From: an uncultured Clostridia bacterium
GTDB lineage: Bacteria; Bacillota; Clostridia; Christensenellales; Borkfalkiaceae
Assembly: GCA_947088135.1 (NCBI GenBank)
Contig: CAMUFJ010000003.1
Location: 1-64,000 of the forward strand
Direction: 5' to 3'
DNA length: 64,000 bases
Shown here: one piece after another, positions 32,095 through 39,324 of the stretch
Layout: each line of letters opens with the position of its first letter
Position numbering within the stretch: the stretch's first letter is position 1
Notes under the pieces: generated by a model
Databases searched by the model: none
The model's input: the letters and a program-made list of their open reading frames with translations, nothing else
What the model was told of the DNA's origin: nothing
Program-made: the position numbers and the translations under genes

Positions 32095-32113
32095 TATACC
32101 CGTAAGGGGTATA
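32095..32113 (+). promoter_or_regulatory. CsoR operator
   Basis: TATACCC, GTAAG, GGGTATA is a perfect 7-7 inverted repeat that matches the G-tract pseudopalindrome of CsoR operators. It covers about +4 to +22 of the transcript, so bound repressor would block initiation or clearance until Cu(I) is present. The SD TAGGAG lies directly after it. Confidence 0.82.
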
Positions 32114-32126
32114 ATAGGAGTAACGC

Positions 32127-32411
32127 ATGGAAGAAGTAAAGGTAAAACGGCGCACGGAAGAGGAAAAAACGGCGATCGTCAATCGGCTCAAACGCATAAC
32201 GGGGCAGATGAACGGCATCGTGCGCATGGTGGAAGAAGATCGCTATTGCGACGACGTGCTCATTCAGCTCTCCGCCGTGGATAAAGCGATCAAGGCGCTT
32301 GCCAATATGCTCCTCGACGCGCATATGCACACCTGTTTGGTGGAACACATCAAAGCGGGCAGGCTGGAAGCGGTGGACGAGATCGTAGATTTATTTAAGA
32401 GGTTTCAATGA
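32127..32411 (+). CDS. csoR: Copper-sensing repressor CsoR
   Basis: A 94-residue all-helical DUF156 repressor. Residues C41, H66 and C70 have exactly the spacing of the Cu(I) ligands C36, H61 and C65 of Mycobacterium tuberculosis CsoR (25 and 4 residues apart), which separates it from formaldehyde or persulfide sensors. KRITGQMNGIVRMV is the family hallmark. The operator overlaps the start of its own transcript, and copA overlaps its stop by four bases. It should therefore control itself and the copper pump. Confidence 0.94.
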   Translation: MEEVKVKRRTEEEKTAIVNRLKRITGQMNGIVRMVEEDRYCDDVLIQLSAVDKAIKALANMLLDAHMHTCLVEHIKAGRLEAVDEIVDLFKRFQ

Positions 32412-34831
32412 AAAAGAAGTTTTCGGTTACGGGCATGACCTGTTCGGCGTGCTCTTCGGGGATCGAGCGTTCGGTGAAGAAATTGGACGGCGTAAAATCC
32501 TGCGCGGTTTCCCTCATGGGGGAATGCCTCGAAGCGGAGTTCGAGGAGGGGACGGAGGAAAAAATCCGCTCTGCCGTGCAGACGCTCGGTTACGGTATTT
32601 ACGAATACGGCGAAGCGCCTCAAAAGCGGAAAGGGCTCACGCTCGGCTTGCGCTTTATTTTGTCGCTCATTCTCCTCATTCCCGAAATGTATCTTGCCAT
32701 GGGACATATGATCTCTCATGCGATCGTGCCGCACGGGTGGCTCAATTACGGGTTTCAAATCGGGCTTACGCTCGCGGTTCTATGCATCAATTACCGCTTT
32801 TTCGTGAGCGGGGTGCGCGCGGTTTGCAAGCTCGTGCCCAATATGGATACCCTCGTATCGTTGGGTGCGGCGTGCTCCTTTGTTTACAGTTTGGTCATGG
32901 CGATCCTCGTGCCCGAAGAGCCGACCCTCTTTTTCGAGTCGGCGGCGATGATCGTCACCCTCGTCACGCTCGGCAAATTTTTGGAGGAGCGGAGCAAACG
33001 GCGCACGGGCAGAGAGGTGGAAAAGCTCATGTCGCTTGCCCCCTCCCTCGTTACGGTGGAGCGGGAGGGCAAGCCCGAAACGATCGCTCTTGCCGAGCTT
33101 GCAGCGGGGGATATTCTTATCGTAAAGCAAGGGGAATCGGTCGCGGCGGACGGAACGGTGGTCGAGGGGCACGCCTTTGTGGATAGCTCCGCGGTCACGG
33201 GGGAGAGCTTGCCTGTGGAGCGTACGGCGGGAGAAACCGTCACGAGCGCATCGCTCGTGAGGAGCGGTTATCTGAAAATCCGCGCCGAAAAGGTGGGGGA
33301 GGATACCCTGCTTTCGGGCATCGTGCGCATGGTAAAGAGCGCGGGGGCGAGCAAAGCGCCCGTGCAAAAGCTCGCGGATAAAATTTCGGCGGTTTTCGTG
33401 CCCGTCGTGCTCGGCATCGCCCTTATCACCTTTATTGTTTGGCTTGTCGCCACGCACAGTGTGTTCAACGCATTCAATTACGGTCTGAGCGTTATGGTCA
33501 TCTCCTGCCCCTGCGCGTTGGGGCTCGCTACGCCCGTTGCGGTCATGGCTTCTACGGGGCGGGGCGCTTCCATCGGCGTGCTCTTCAAAAATGCGGAGGC
33601 GTTGCAGCGCACGGCGGACGTGGGCACGGCGCTTCTCGACAAGACGGCGACGCTCACGGAGGGCGCGCCCAAGGTCGTGTATTACGAGGAGTATGAGGAG
33701 GAAGCGAAAAAAATCGCCTATGCGCTCGAAAGCAAACTCAACCACCCGCTCGCTTCCTGCATTGCGGACTACTGCGGAGAAGGGGCGGAGGCGGAGAGCG
33801 TCGAATATCTTACGGGGCAGGGCGCGAAGGGCACGGTGGGCGGAAAGGTTTACTATCTTGGCAACGAGAGGCTCTTGCAGGCAAAAAGCATTCTTTTCGT
33901 CGATCAGCTCGCGCTCTTCGAAAAGCTTTCCGCTGAGGGGAAGACGGTGCTGTTTTTGGCGGATGAAAAACGCGTGCTCGCCCTCTTCGCTCTTGCCGAC
34001 ACTTTAAAGGAGGGGAGCAGGGAGGCGGTTGCGGGGTTGTTCGCCATGCACGTCACCCCGTATATGCTCACGGGCGACAACGAAGCGGTCGCGCGTTATA
34101 TCGCGGAGCAGGCGGGCATTCCTTACGAGGGGCTCGTCTGTGCGGAAATGTTGCCCGAAGATAAATTCGAGGCGGTGAAATCGCATCGGGAACGGGCGAA
34201 GGAACTGCCTAAACACGTTAAGAAAGGGGTTGCCATGGTGGGGGACGGCATCAACGATTCTCCCGCGCTGAAAGAGGCGGACGTCGGCATAGCGATGGGG
34301 AACGGCACGGACGTTGCCATCGAGAGCGCGGACGCGGTGCTCGTGAGCGGGGATCTGCGCGCCCTGCCCCGCGCGTTGGGGCTTGCTCGGCACACAATGC
34401 GCATTATCAAGCAAAATTTGTTTTGGGCGTTCTTTTATAACTGCGTGGGAATTCCGCTTGCGGCGGGTGCGCTCGCCTTTGCGGGAATTACTCTCAATCC
34501 CATGATTGCGGCGGGGGCGATGAGCCTTTCTTCCCTCTGCGTGGTGGGAAATGCTTTGAGATTGACCGGCTACGGACGGAAATCCGTAAAAAATAAAACA
34601 GTTCAGGAACAGGAGGAAGGTATGAAAAAGACTATTTCGGTAGAGGGCATGATGTGTATGCACTGCCAAAAGCACGTGGAGGACGCGCTTTCCGCAGTCG
34701 CGGGCGTGACCAAGGCAGAGGTGAATTTAAAGAAGAAGCGCGCCGTGGTAGAATGCGGGGAAACCGTTTCAAACGAAGCGCTCGAACAGGCGGTCAAGGA
34801 AGCGGGTTACGAAGCGAAAGTCGTGAAATAA
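32408..34831 (+). CDS. copA: Copper-exporting P1B ATPase with fused C-terminal CopZ-like domain
   Basis: An 807-residue Cu(I) pump. An N-terminal metal-binding domain has GMTCSAC (C12, C15). Membrane segments follow, then the actuator TGES, the metal-site CPC (C367-C369) in SCPCALGLA, the HP motif in NHPLASC, TGDN, GDGINDSPALKEADVG, and the last membrane pair with YN and MSLSS. The phosphorylation loop reads DKTATLTEG (D411), with alanine where the family has glycine in DKTGT. A second HMA domain (GMMCMHC) forms residues 739-807, joined through KTVQEQEEG. An SD and ATG at its start suggest it is also made as free CopZ. It is the second gene of the csoR operon. Confidence 0.93.
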   Translation: MKKKFSVTGMTCSACSSGIERSVKKLDGVKSCAVSLMGECLEAEFEEGTEEKIRSAVQTLGYGIYEYGEAPQKRKGLTLGLRFILSLILLIPEMYLAMGHMISHAIVPHGWLNYGFQIGLTLAVLCINYRFFVSGVRAVCKLVPNMDTLVSLGAACSFVYSLVMAILVPEEPTLFFESAAMIVTLVTLGKFLEERSKRRTGREVEKLMSLAPSLVTVEREGKPETIALAELAAGDILIVKQGESVAADGTVVEGHAFVDSSAVTGESLPVERTAGETVTSASLVRSGYLKIRAEKVGEDTLLSGIVRMVKSAGASKAPVQKLADKISAVFVPVVLGIALITFIVWLVATHSVFNAFNYGLSVMVISCPCALGLATPVAVMASTGRGASIGVLFKNAEALQRTADVGTALLDKTATLTEGAPKVVYYEEYEEEAKKIAYALESKLNHPLASCIADYCGEGAEAESVEYLTGQGAKGTVGGKVYYLGNERLLQAKSILFVDQLALFEKLSAEGKTVLFLADEKRVLALFALADTLKEGSREAVAGLFAMHVTPYMLTGDNEAVARYIAEQAGIPYEGLVCAEMLPEDKFEAVKSHRERAKELPKHVKKGVAMVGDGINDSPALKEADVGIAMGNGTDVAIESADAVLVSGDLRALPRALGLARHTMRIIKQNLFWAFFYNCVGIPLAAGALAFAGITLNPMIAAGAMSLSSLCVVGNALRLTGYGRKSVKNKTVQEQEEGMKKTISVEGMMCMHCQKHVEDALSAVAGVTKAEVNLKKKRAVVECGETVSNEALEQAVKEAGYEAKVVK
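34622..34831 (+). CDS. copZ: Internal start for a free CopZ-like copper chaperone
   Basis: Inside the copA frame, AGGAGG (34611-34616) lies five bases before ATG 34622, an ideal ribosome binding site. Translation from there gives a 69-residue HMA protein with the Cu-binding GMMCMHCQKH and the usual ferredoxin-like fold length, the size of stand-alone CopZ. The simplest view is that a separate copZ was fused to copA by loss of a stop codon while its own RBS stayed. Both a fused and a free form may be made. Expression is not shown by the sequence. Confidence 0.6.
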   Translation: MKKTISVEGMMCMHCQKHVEDALSAVAGVTKAEVNLKKKRAVVECGETVSNEALEQAVKEAGYEAKVVK

Positions 34832-34862
34832 TCGGCGATTTTAAAATATTTTTTTGAAATGA

Positions 34863-34891
34863 TTGACTAATATACGAACTTATTTTATAAT
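34863..34891 (+). promoter_or_regulatory. Promoter downstream of copA
   Basis: TTGACT (34863-34868), 17 bases, TATAAT (34886-34891). It would transcribe the small membrane protein gene. The leader includes TAAGGGCT/AGCCCTTA (near 34974-35010), an 8-bp inverted repeat. Confidence 0.75.
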
Positions 34892-35041
34892 ATAACAAAA
34901 CAAATAAAAGTTGTTTGATTATGAAACATTGTGCAAAAAAAATTGTTTCAATCACATTGGTAAGCTTTTCGATTAAGGGCTGGATGGCTAAATATTATGG
35001 TGAGCCCTTATCAATTTATTATTTGGCTTAGGGGTATTGCT

Positions 35042-35212
35042 ATGTCCAACATTAAAATCATGCTTATGGGTATTGTCATCATGTTGCTTTCGGGTATATT
35101 TAGTATTCTGTCGGTTGGTGATACTTGGTCGGATGCGACAATCGTCGGACTGGTGTTTCTCGGAGTTGGGCTGATTGTGTTTTTGTTTGGCTTTTTCAAG
35201 AAAGAAAAATGA
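35042..35212 (+). CDS. Small membrane protein, two predicted segments
   Basis: A 56-residue protein with two hydrophobic stretches (about residues 4-24 and 33-51) and a basic C-terminus FFKKEK. I do not recognise a family. The ATG at 35042 has AGGGG upstream; an in-frame ATG at 34997 has no better site. Its base composition is more AT-rich than its neighbours. Its stop is followed within one base by a remnant of a copZ gene, so it appears to have been inserted at, or left by, a rearrangement in the copper locus. Confidence 0.55.
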   Translation: MSNIKIMLMGIVIMLLSGIFSILSVGDTWSDATIVGLVFLGVGLIVFLFGFFKKEK

Positions 35213-35213
35213 C

Positions 35214-35252
35214 GTAAAGGAAGCGGGCTACGAAGCAAAAGTTGTGAAATGA
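35214..35252 (+). pseudogene. 3' remnant of a second copZ
   Basis: The 13 codons read VKEAGYEAKVVK and stop. This is identical in protein sequence to the last 12 residues of the CopZ-like domain at 34793-34828, but with five synonymous codon differences. Such a pattern shows a once-functional paralogue, not a recent duplication. The rest of the gene is gone. Confidence 0.75.
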
Positions 35253-35302
35253 TTTTGTACGGTACTTTCGCCGAAATTCGGCAAGTATCGGCAAAGCGTT
35301 TG

Positions 35303-35331
35303 TTTATGCGCAGTTGCGCAAGTGATATCAT
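35303..35331 (+). promoter_or_regulatory. Possible promoter and operator of the ArsR gene
   Basis: TTTATG (35303-35308), 17 bases, TATCAT (35326-35331). The inverted repeat TGCGCA-gt-TGCGCA lies inside the spacer and could be a repressor site. Confidence 0.42.
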
Positions 35332-35372
35332 CTATCTGCGGGGTGTCATAAAAATCCCGCAAGGAGGATATC

Positions 35373-35711
35373 ATGTCGGAAACATTATTACTCGATAAGC
35401 GCACGCAGGGAATGGTGGAGGGCTACGTTCCCGACGGGGAACTGCTCGGTTCTCTCGTGCGCTTTTTTTCTATTTTCTCGGACAGCACGCGCCTGCGTAT
35501 TTTGTCCGCGCTCGCCATTTCCGAAATGTGCGTCACGGATATTTCCCGCGTGCTCGGAATCAACCAGACCACCGTTTCCCATCAGCTCCGCTTTTTAAAG
35601 GACGCGGGCATTGCCAAAGCCCAGCGGCACGGGAAAATCATCTTTTACTCGCTCTATAACGACCTTGTGAACGACGTCCTATTAAAGGGCGTGGAGTTTT
35701 TGGGGTATTGA
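35373..35711 (+). CDS. ArsR/SmtB family regulator
   Basis: A 112-residue winged-helix regulator. FFSIFSDSTRLRILSAL and VTDISRVLGINQTTVSHQLRFLKDAG are the typical dimer and HTH segments. The usual metal-site pair ELCVCD in alpha-3 is replaced by EMCVTD with one cysteine, so it may sense something other than arsenite, or use alpha-5 residues. It lies between the copper locus and uvrC and seems monocistronic. RBS AAGGAGG precedes the ATG. Confidence 0.9.
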   Translation: MSETLLLDKRTQGMVEGYVPDGELLGSLVRFFSIFSDSTRLRILSALAISEMCVTDISRVLGINQTTVSHQLRFLKDAGIAKAQRHGKIIFYSLYNDLVNDVLLKGVEFLGY

Positions 35712-35733
35712 GAAAAGAAGTTTGCGTATTCCC

Positions 35734-35762
35734 TTGAAAAAAGCCGAAAAAGCGTGTATAAT
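35734..35762 (+). promoter_or_regulatory. Promoter of the uvrC operon, apparently leaderless
   Basis: TTGAAA (35734-35739), 17 bases, TATAAT (35757-35762). The ATG of uvrC begins at 35769, seven bases after the -10, which is where transcription should start. Confidence 0.8.
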
Positions 35763-35768
35763 AGTATT

Positions 35769-37586
35769 ATGGCGGAAAGCGTAATTCGGGAAAAACTCAA
35801 ATTGCTTCCGGATCAGCCGGGCGTGTATATCATGTTCGACGCGGAGGGCACTGTCATTTACGTGGGAAAGGCGCGGGTGCTCAAAAACCGCGTAAGGCAG
35901 TATTTTCAAAATTCCCCCAAGCCCGCCAAGGTACAGGCTATGGTGGAGAGCATCGCCGATTTTGCTTACGTGGTAACGCCTTCCGAGGTGGACGCGCTCG
36001 CTCTCGAAAATACCTATATCAAGAAGTACAAACCAAAATACAACATTCTTTTAAAAGACGATAAAACCTATCCCTATATCAAAGTCCATACGCGGGAAGA
36101 CTTTCCGCACATCTCTGTTACAAGACGGCTGAAAAAGGACGGCAGGTATTTCGGGCCTTTTATGGGGGGCGTCAGTTGCAAGGATATCGTGGACGTGGCG
36201 GCGAAGGTTTACAACATCCGCACCTGCGTCACGGCAATTTCCGAAAAACCCAAAAAGCCTTGCCTCAACTACCATTTGGGGAGGTGCCTTGCCCCCTGCG
36301 CGGGGGAATGCGACAAGCAAGAGTATGCAAAGCGGGTGGAAAAAACGCTTTCGTTTTTATCGGGCAATTACGAGGAGGCGGAGAGCATTCTGCGTGAGCA
36401 AATGGCGCGGTTTGCCGAGGAAGAGGAGTTCGAGCTCGCGCTCGATTATCGCAATAAAATAGAAATGCTCTGCCGTTTGGGGCAGCGGCGCATTACGTCC
36501 ATGCCTAAGGACGTAGACGCGGACATTTGGGCGATCGCCTCCAACGGGCTGTACGCCGTGGTGAGCGTGCTCGTGACGCGGGGCGGTATCATGCGCGGGA
36601 GCAGGAATTTCTCGCTCGACGCGGGCGCGGGCGAGCGGGGAGAGATGCTAATGAGCTTTCTTACGCAGTACTACGCTTCGCATGAGATCCCGCACGAGCT
36701 CATTGTGGGCGAGGAACTCGACGACGAGCTTTTGCGCGTCTATTGCTTCCGCCGTACGGGGCGCAATCTTGCCGTTACCCGTCCCAAACTCGGCGTTAAG
36801 AAAGAGCTTTACGCAATGGCGGGCAGGAACGCGGAGGAGTATCTCGAAAAGTCCGTTTCGGCGATCGAGCACAAAAACGACATGACGACGGGCGCGTGCG
36901 AACGGCTCAAAAACTTGCTTGCGCTCAAAAAATATCCCAAGCGCATGGAGTGCTACGATATTTCCAACATTTCGGGCGTAGATAAGGTCGGCTCGATGGT
37001 CGTGTTTACGGACGGCGAGGCGGACAAGACGCAGTACCGCAGATTCCGCATTAAAACGGTGGAGGGGGCGGACGACTTCGCCTCTTTGAAAGAGGTGCTC
37101 TTGCGGCGGCTCGGCAAGCTCGGTTCAGACGAGGAGGAACGTTTTCCCCGTCCTCAGCTCATCGTCATCGACGGCGGCAAGGGACAGCTCGGCGCGGTAA
37201 AGGAAATTTTCGACGAACTCGGGATCGACGATATCGACCTCATCTCTCTCGCCAAACGGGAGGAGGAAGTGTTTACGACGGCGAGCACGGAGAGCGTGCG
37301 CATCGACAGGCGGGACTTTGCCCTCAAACTGTTACAGCGCATTCGCGACGAGGCGCACCGCTTCGCCATTACCTATTTTCGGAACTTGCACTCCAAACGC
37401 AGTCTTTCCTCTCTGCTCGAAGAGATCGGGGGGATCGGCGCGAAAAAGCGGGCGGCAATCATGGAGAAATTCGGCACGATCGACAAAGTGATGCAGGCAA
37501 GCGAACGGGAACTCGCTTCGGCGCAGGGGATCGGGAAAGAGCTCGCCGCTAAAATCAAAACTTATTTAGAAAATATTACATCATGA
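35769..37586 (+). CDS. uvrC: Excinuclease ABC subunit C
   Basis: UvrC makes both incisions in nucleotide excision repair. It has 605 residues. The N-terminal GIY-YIG nuclease shows PGVYIMFDAEGTVIYVGKA. A cysteine-rich segment CLNYHLGRCLAPC and the UVR motif (about residues 200-235) follow, then the RNase H-like C-terminal nuclease with ECYDISNISG, and the helix-hairpin-helix end. ATG 35769 is preferred to an in-frame ATG at 35754 because the latter lies in the promoter. No SD precedes it. It starts a chain of five overlapping genes. Confidence 0.96.
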   Translation: MAESVIREKLKLLPDQPGVYIMFDAEGTVIYVGKARVLKNRVRQYFQNSPKPAKVQAMVESIADFAYVVTPSEVDALALENTYIKKYKPKYNILLKDDKTYPYIKVHTREDFPHISVTRRLKKDGRYFGPFMGGVSCKDIVDVAAKVYNIRTCVTAISEKPKKPCLNYHLGRCLAPCAGECDKQEYAKRVEKTLSFLSGNYEEAESILREQMARFAEEEEFELALDYRNKIEMLCRLGQRRITSMPKDVDADIWAIASNGLYAVVSVLVTRGGIMRGSRNFSLDAGAGERGEMLMSFLTQYYASHEIPHELIVGEELDDELLRVYCFRRTGRNLAVTRPKLGVKKELYAMAGRNAEEYLEKSVSAIEHKNDMTTGACERLKNLLALKKYPKRMECYDISNISGVDKVGSMVVFTDGEADKTQYRRFRIKTVEGADDFASLKEVLLRRLGKLGSDEEERFPRPQLIVIDGGKGQLGAVKEIFDELGIDDIDLISLAKREEEVFTTASTESVRIDRRDFALKLLQRIRDEAHRFAITYFRNLHSKRSLSSLLEEIGGIGAKKRAAIMEKFGTIDKVMQASERELASAQGIGKELAAKIKTYLENITS

Positions 37587-38401
37587 AATACAACATTTTT
37601 TTATCCGACTTCGACGGCACGCTCGTGCGCGGGGACGGAACGGTATCGGAAAAGAACAAACAGGCAATCGCGAAATACCGCGCTGCGGGCGGGGTGTTCG
37701 CCGTCGTCACGGGCAGGGCGCTCAGTTCTATTCTTCCCCGTTTGGAAGAATTGGGGCTCACGGACGGGATAGTCGTCGCCTTTCAGGGCGCGGTGATCGC
37801 GGACGCGGGGACAGGCAAGGTCATCAAGGCGGGCGGGTTCACGCAAGCGGGCGCGCTCCGCGCCATTCGCGCGCTCGAAGCGGAAAACCACCACATTCAT
37901 ATTTATACGACGGATCGGTTTTATTGCAACCGCGACGACGAGCCTCTCAAAATTTACGAGCGGATCTGCGGGATCAAAGCGGAGGTGATCGAAAACGAAC
38001 CGCTTTCCCGCAAGGCGGAACGGGAGGGGTTAAAAATCGTAAAGGTGCTCGCCATGGTGGCAAAAGAGGCGCGGGACGCTCTTGCCGAGAGGCTTAGAAA
38101 AGCGCTCGGGGAGGAGTATTACGTGACGCTTTCCGCCGACTATTTGGTGGAGATCATGCCCGCGGGGGAGAGCAAAGCGAACGCGGTGGAATTTTTGTCG
38201 GAACACTACGGCGTGCCGATCGGGGAAATTGCGGCGATCGGGGACAATTACAACGACTTGCCCATGATACTCCGCGCGGGCGGAAAATTCGCCGTTGAAA
38301 GCGGAGAAAACGAACTGAAAAAATGCGCGACAGTCGTGCCTTCCTGCGAGGAGGACGGCGTGGCGTTCGCGCTCGAAATTGCGATGGGGGAAACACGATG
38401 A
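37583..38401 (+). CDS. Cof-type HAD phosphatase
   Basis: A 272-residue HAD hydrolase of subfamily IIB. The nucleophile motif is FLSDFDGTLVRGD (D9 and D11), motif II is VVTGRAL, and motifs III and IV are seen in the lysine region and IAAIGDNYNDLPMI. Members hydrolyse sugar phosphates, flavin or other small phosphates, and the substrate cannot be assigned from sequence. The start overlaps the uvrC stop and its own stop overlaps the hprK start, each by four bases. Confidence 0.92.
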   Translation: MKYNIFLSDFDGTLVRGDGTVSEKNKQAIAKYRAAGGVFAVVTGRALSSILPRLEELGLTDGIVVAFQGAVIADAGTGKVIKAGGFTQAGALRAIRALEAENHHIHIYTTDRFYCNRDDEPLKIYERICGIKAEVIENEPLSRKAEREGLKIVKVLAMVAKEARDALAERLRKALGEEYYVTLSADYLVEIMPAGESKANAVEFLSEHYGVPIGEIAAIGDNYNDLPMILRAGGKFAVESGENELKKCATVVPSCEEDGVAFALEIAMGETR

Positions 38402-39324
38402 ACGAAACCGTATTGCCGAAGGCAACCGTCATGCTCGACAGGTTTGCAAGCGATTTGAATTTGGATATGTTATATGCGGGGCGGGGGCTCGTCACCCTCA
38501 CCAGTATCAGCGTGGAACGTCCCGGGTTACAGCTTGCGGGCTTCAATACCTATTTCGACGCCCAGCGTATTATGCTCATCGGACTGAGCGAATACGAATT
38601 CATGCGCTCTTTCCGTCCGCAGGAGCGGCGGGAGCGGGTGGAGCATATGTTCGCGAGCGGACAGGTGCCGTGCGTCATTTTCGCGCGCGATCTGCCCGTT
38701 CTCCCCGAATTCATGGAATGCGCGCGCGCATCGGGCACGCCTATCTTCCGCACGAGTAAAATGACGACCTCCGTTATGGCGGATCTCTATACTTATCTCA
38801 ACCGCTTGCTCGCCCCCGAAACCACCGTTCACGGCGTTTTGTTGGACGTGTTCGGCGTGGGTATTCTCATTACGGGCAACAGCGGTGTAGGAAAGAGCGA
38901 AACGGCGATCGAGCTCATCAAGCGCGGACACCGCCTCGTCGCGGATGATTCCGTGCTCATCAAGCGGGTGGAAAACGAGCTGATCGGCACTGCGCCCGAG
39001 CGCATCCGTTACTTTATGGAGCTCCGCGGGATCGGCATTATCAACATAAAAAATATGTACGGCTCCGGTTCCGTGCTTGGCGAAAAGGAAGTGGAGCTCG
39101 TGTTCGAAATGGAGCCTTGGCGCAGGGACAAGGAGTACGACAGGATCGGCGGGGAAAAGAACACGGAGGATATTTTGGGGATACAGGTTCCCAAGCTCAC
39201 CGTTCCCGTGAGTCCCGGAAGAAATCTCGCCATTCTCATCGAGGTCGCCGCGCGCGATCAGCGTTTGAAGAGCATGGGTTACGATGCGGGGCAAGAGCTC
39301 ATACAGAGGACGATCGGCAGGTGA
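38398..39324 (+). CDS. hprK: HPr kinase/phosphorylase
   Basis: HprK phosphorylates and dephosphorylates Ser46 of HPr and governs carbon catabolite repression in Firmicutes. It has 308 residues. The N-terminal domain is followed by the P-loop ITGNSGVGKSE near residues 158-168, VADDSVLIKR, and the family signature MELRGIGIINIKNMYG. Its presence implies CcpA-type control, which would be expected to act on the two glycan loci here. It sits in the overlapping uvrC chain; the next gene starts by GTGA overlap. Confidence 0.96.
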   Translation: MNETVLPKATVMLDRFASDLNLDMLYAGRGLVTLTSISVERPGLQLAGFNTYFDAQRIMLIGLSEYEFMRSFRPQERRERVEHMFASGQVPCVIFARDLPVLPEFMECARASGTPIFRTSKMTTSVMADLYTYLNRLLAPETTVHGVLLDVFGVGILITGNSGVGKSETAIELIKRGHRLVADDSVLIKRVENELIGTAPERIRYFMELRGIGIINIKNMYGSGSVLGEKEVELVFEMEPWRRDKEYDRIGGEKNTEDILGIQVPKLTVPVSPGRNLAILIEVAARDQRLKSMGYDAGQELIQRTIGR

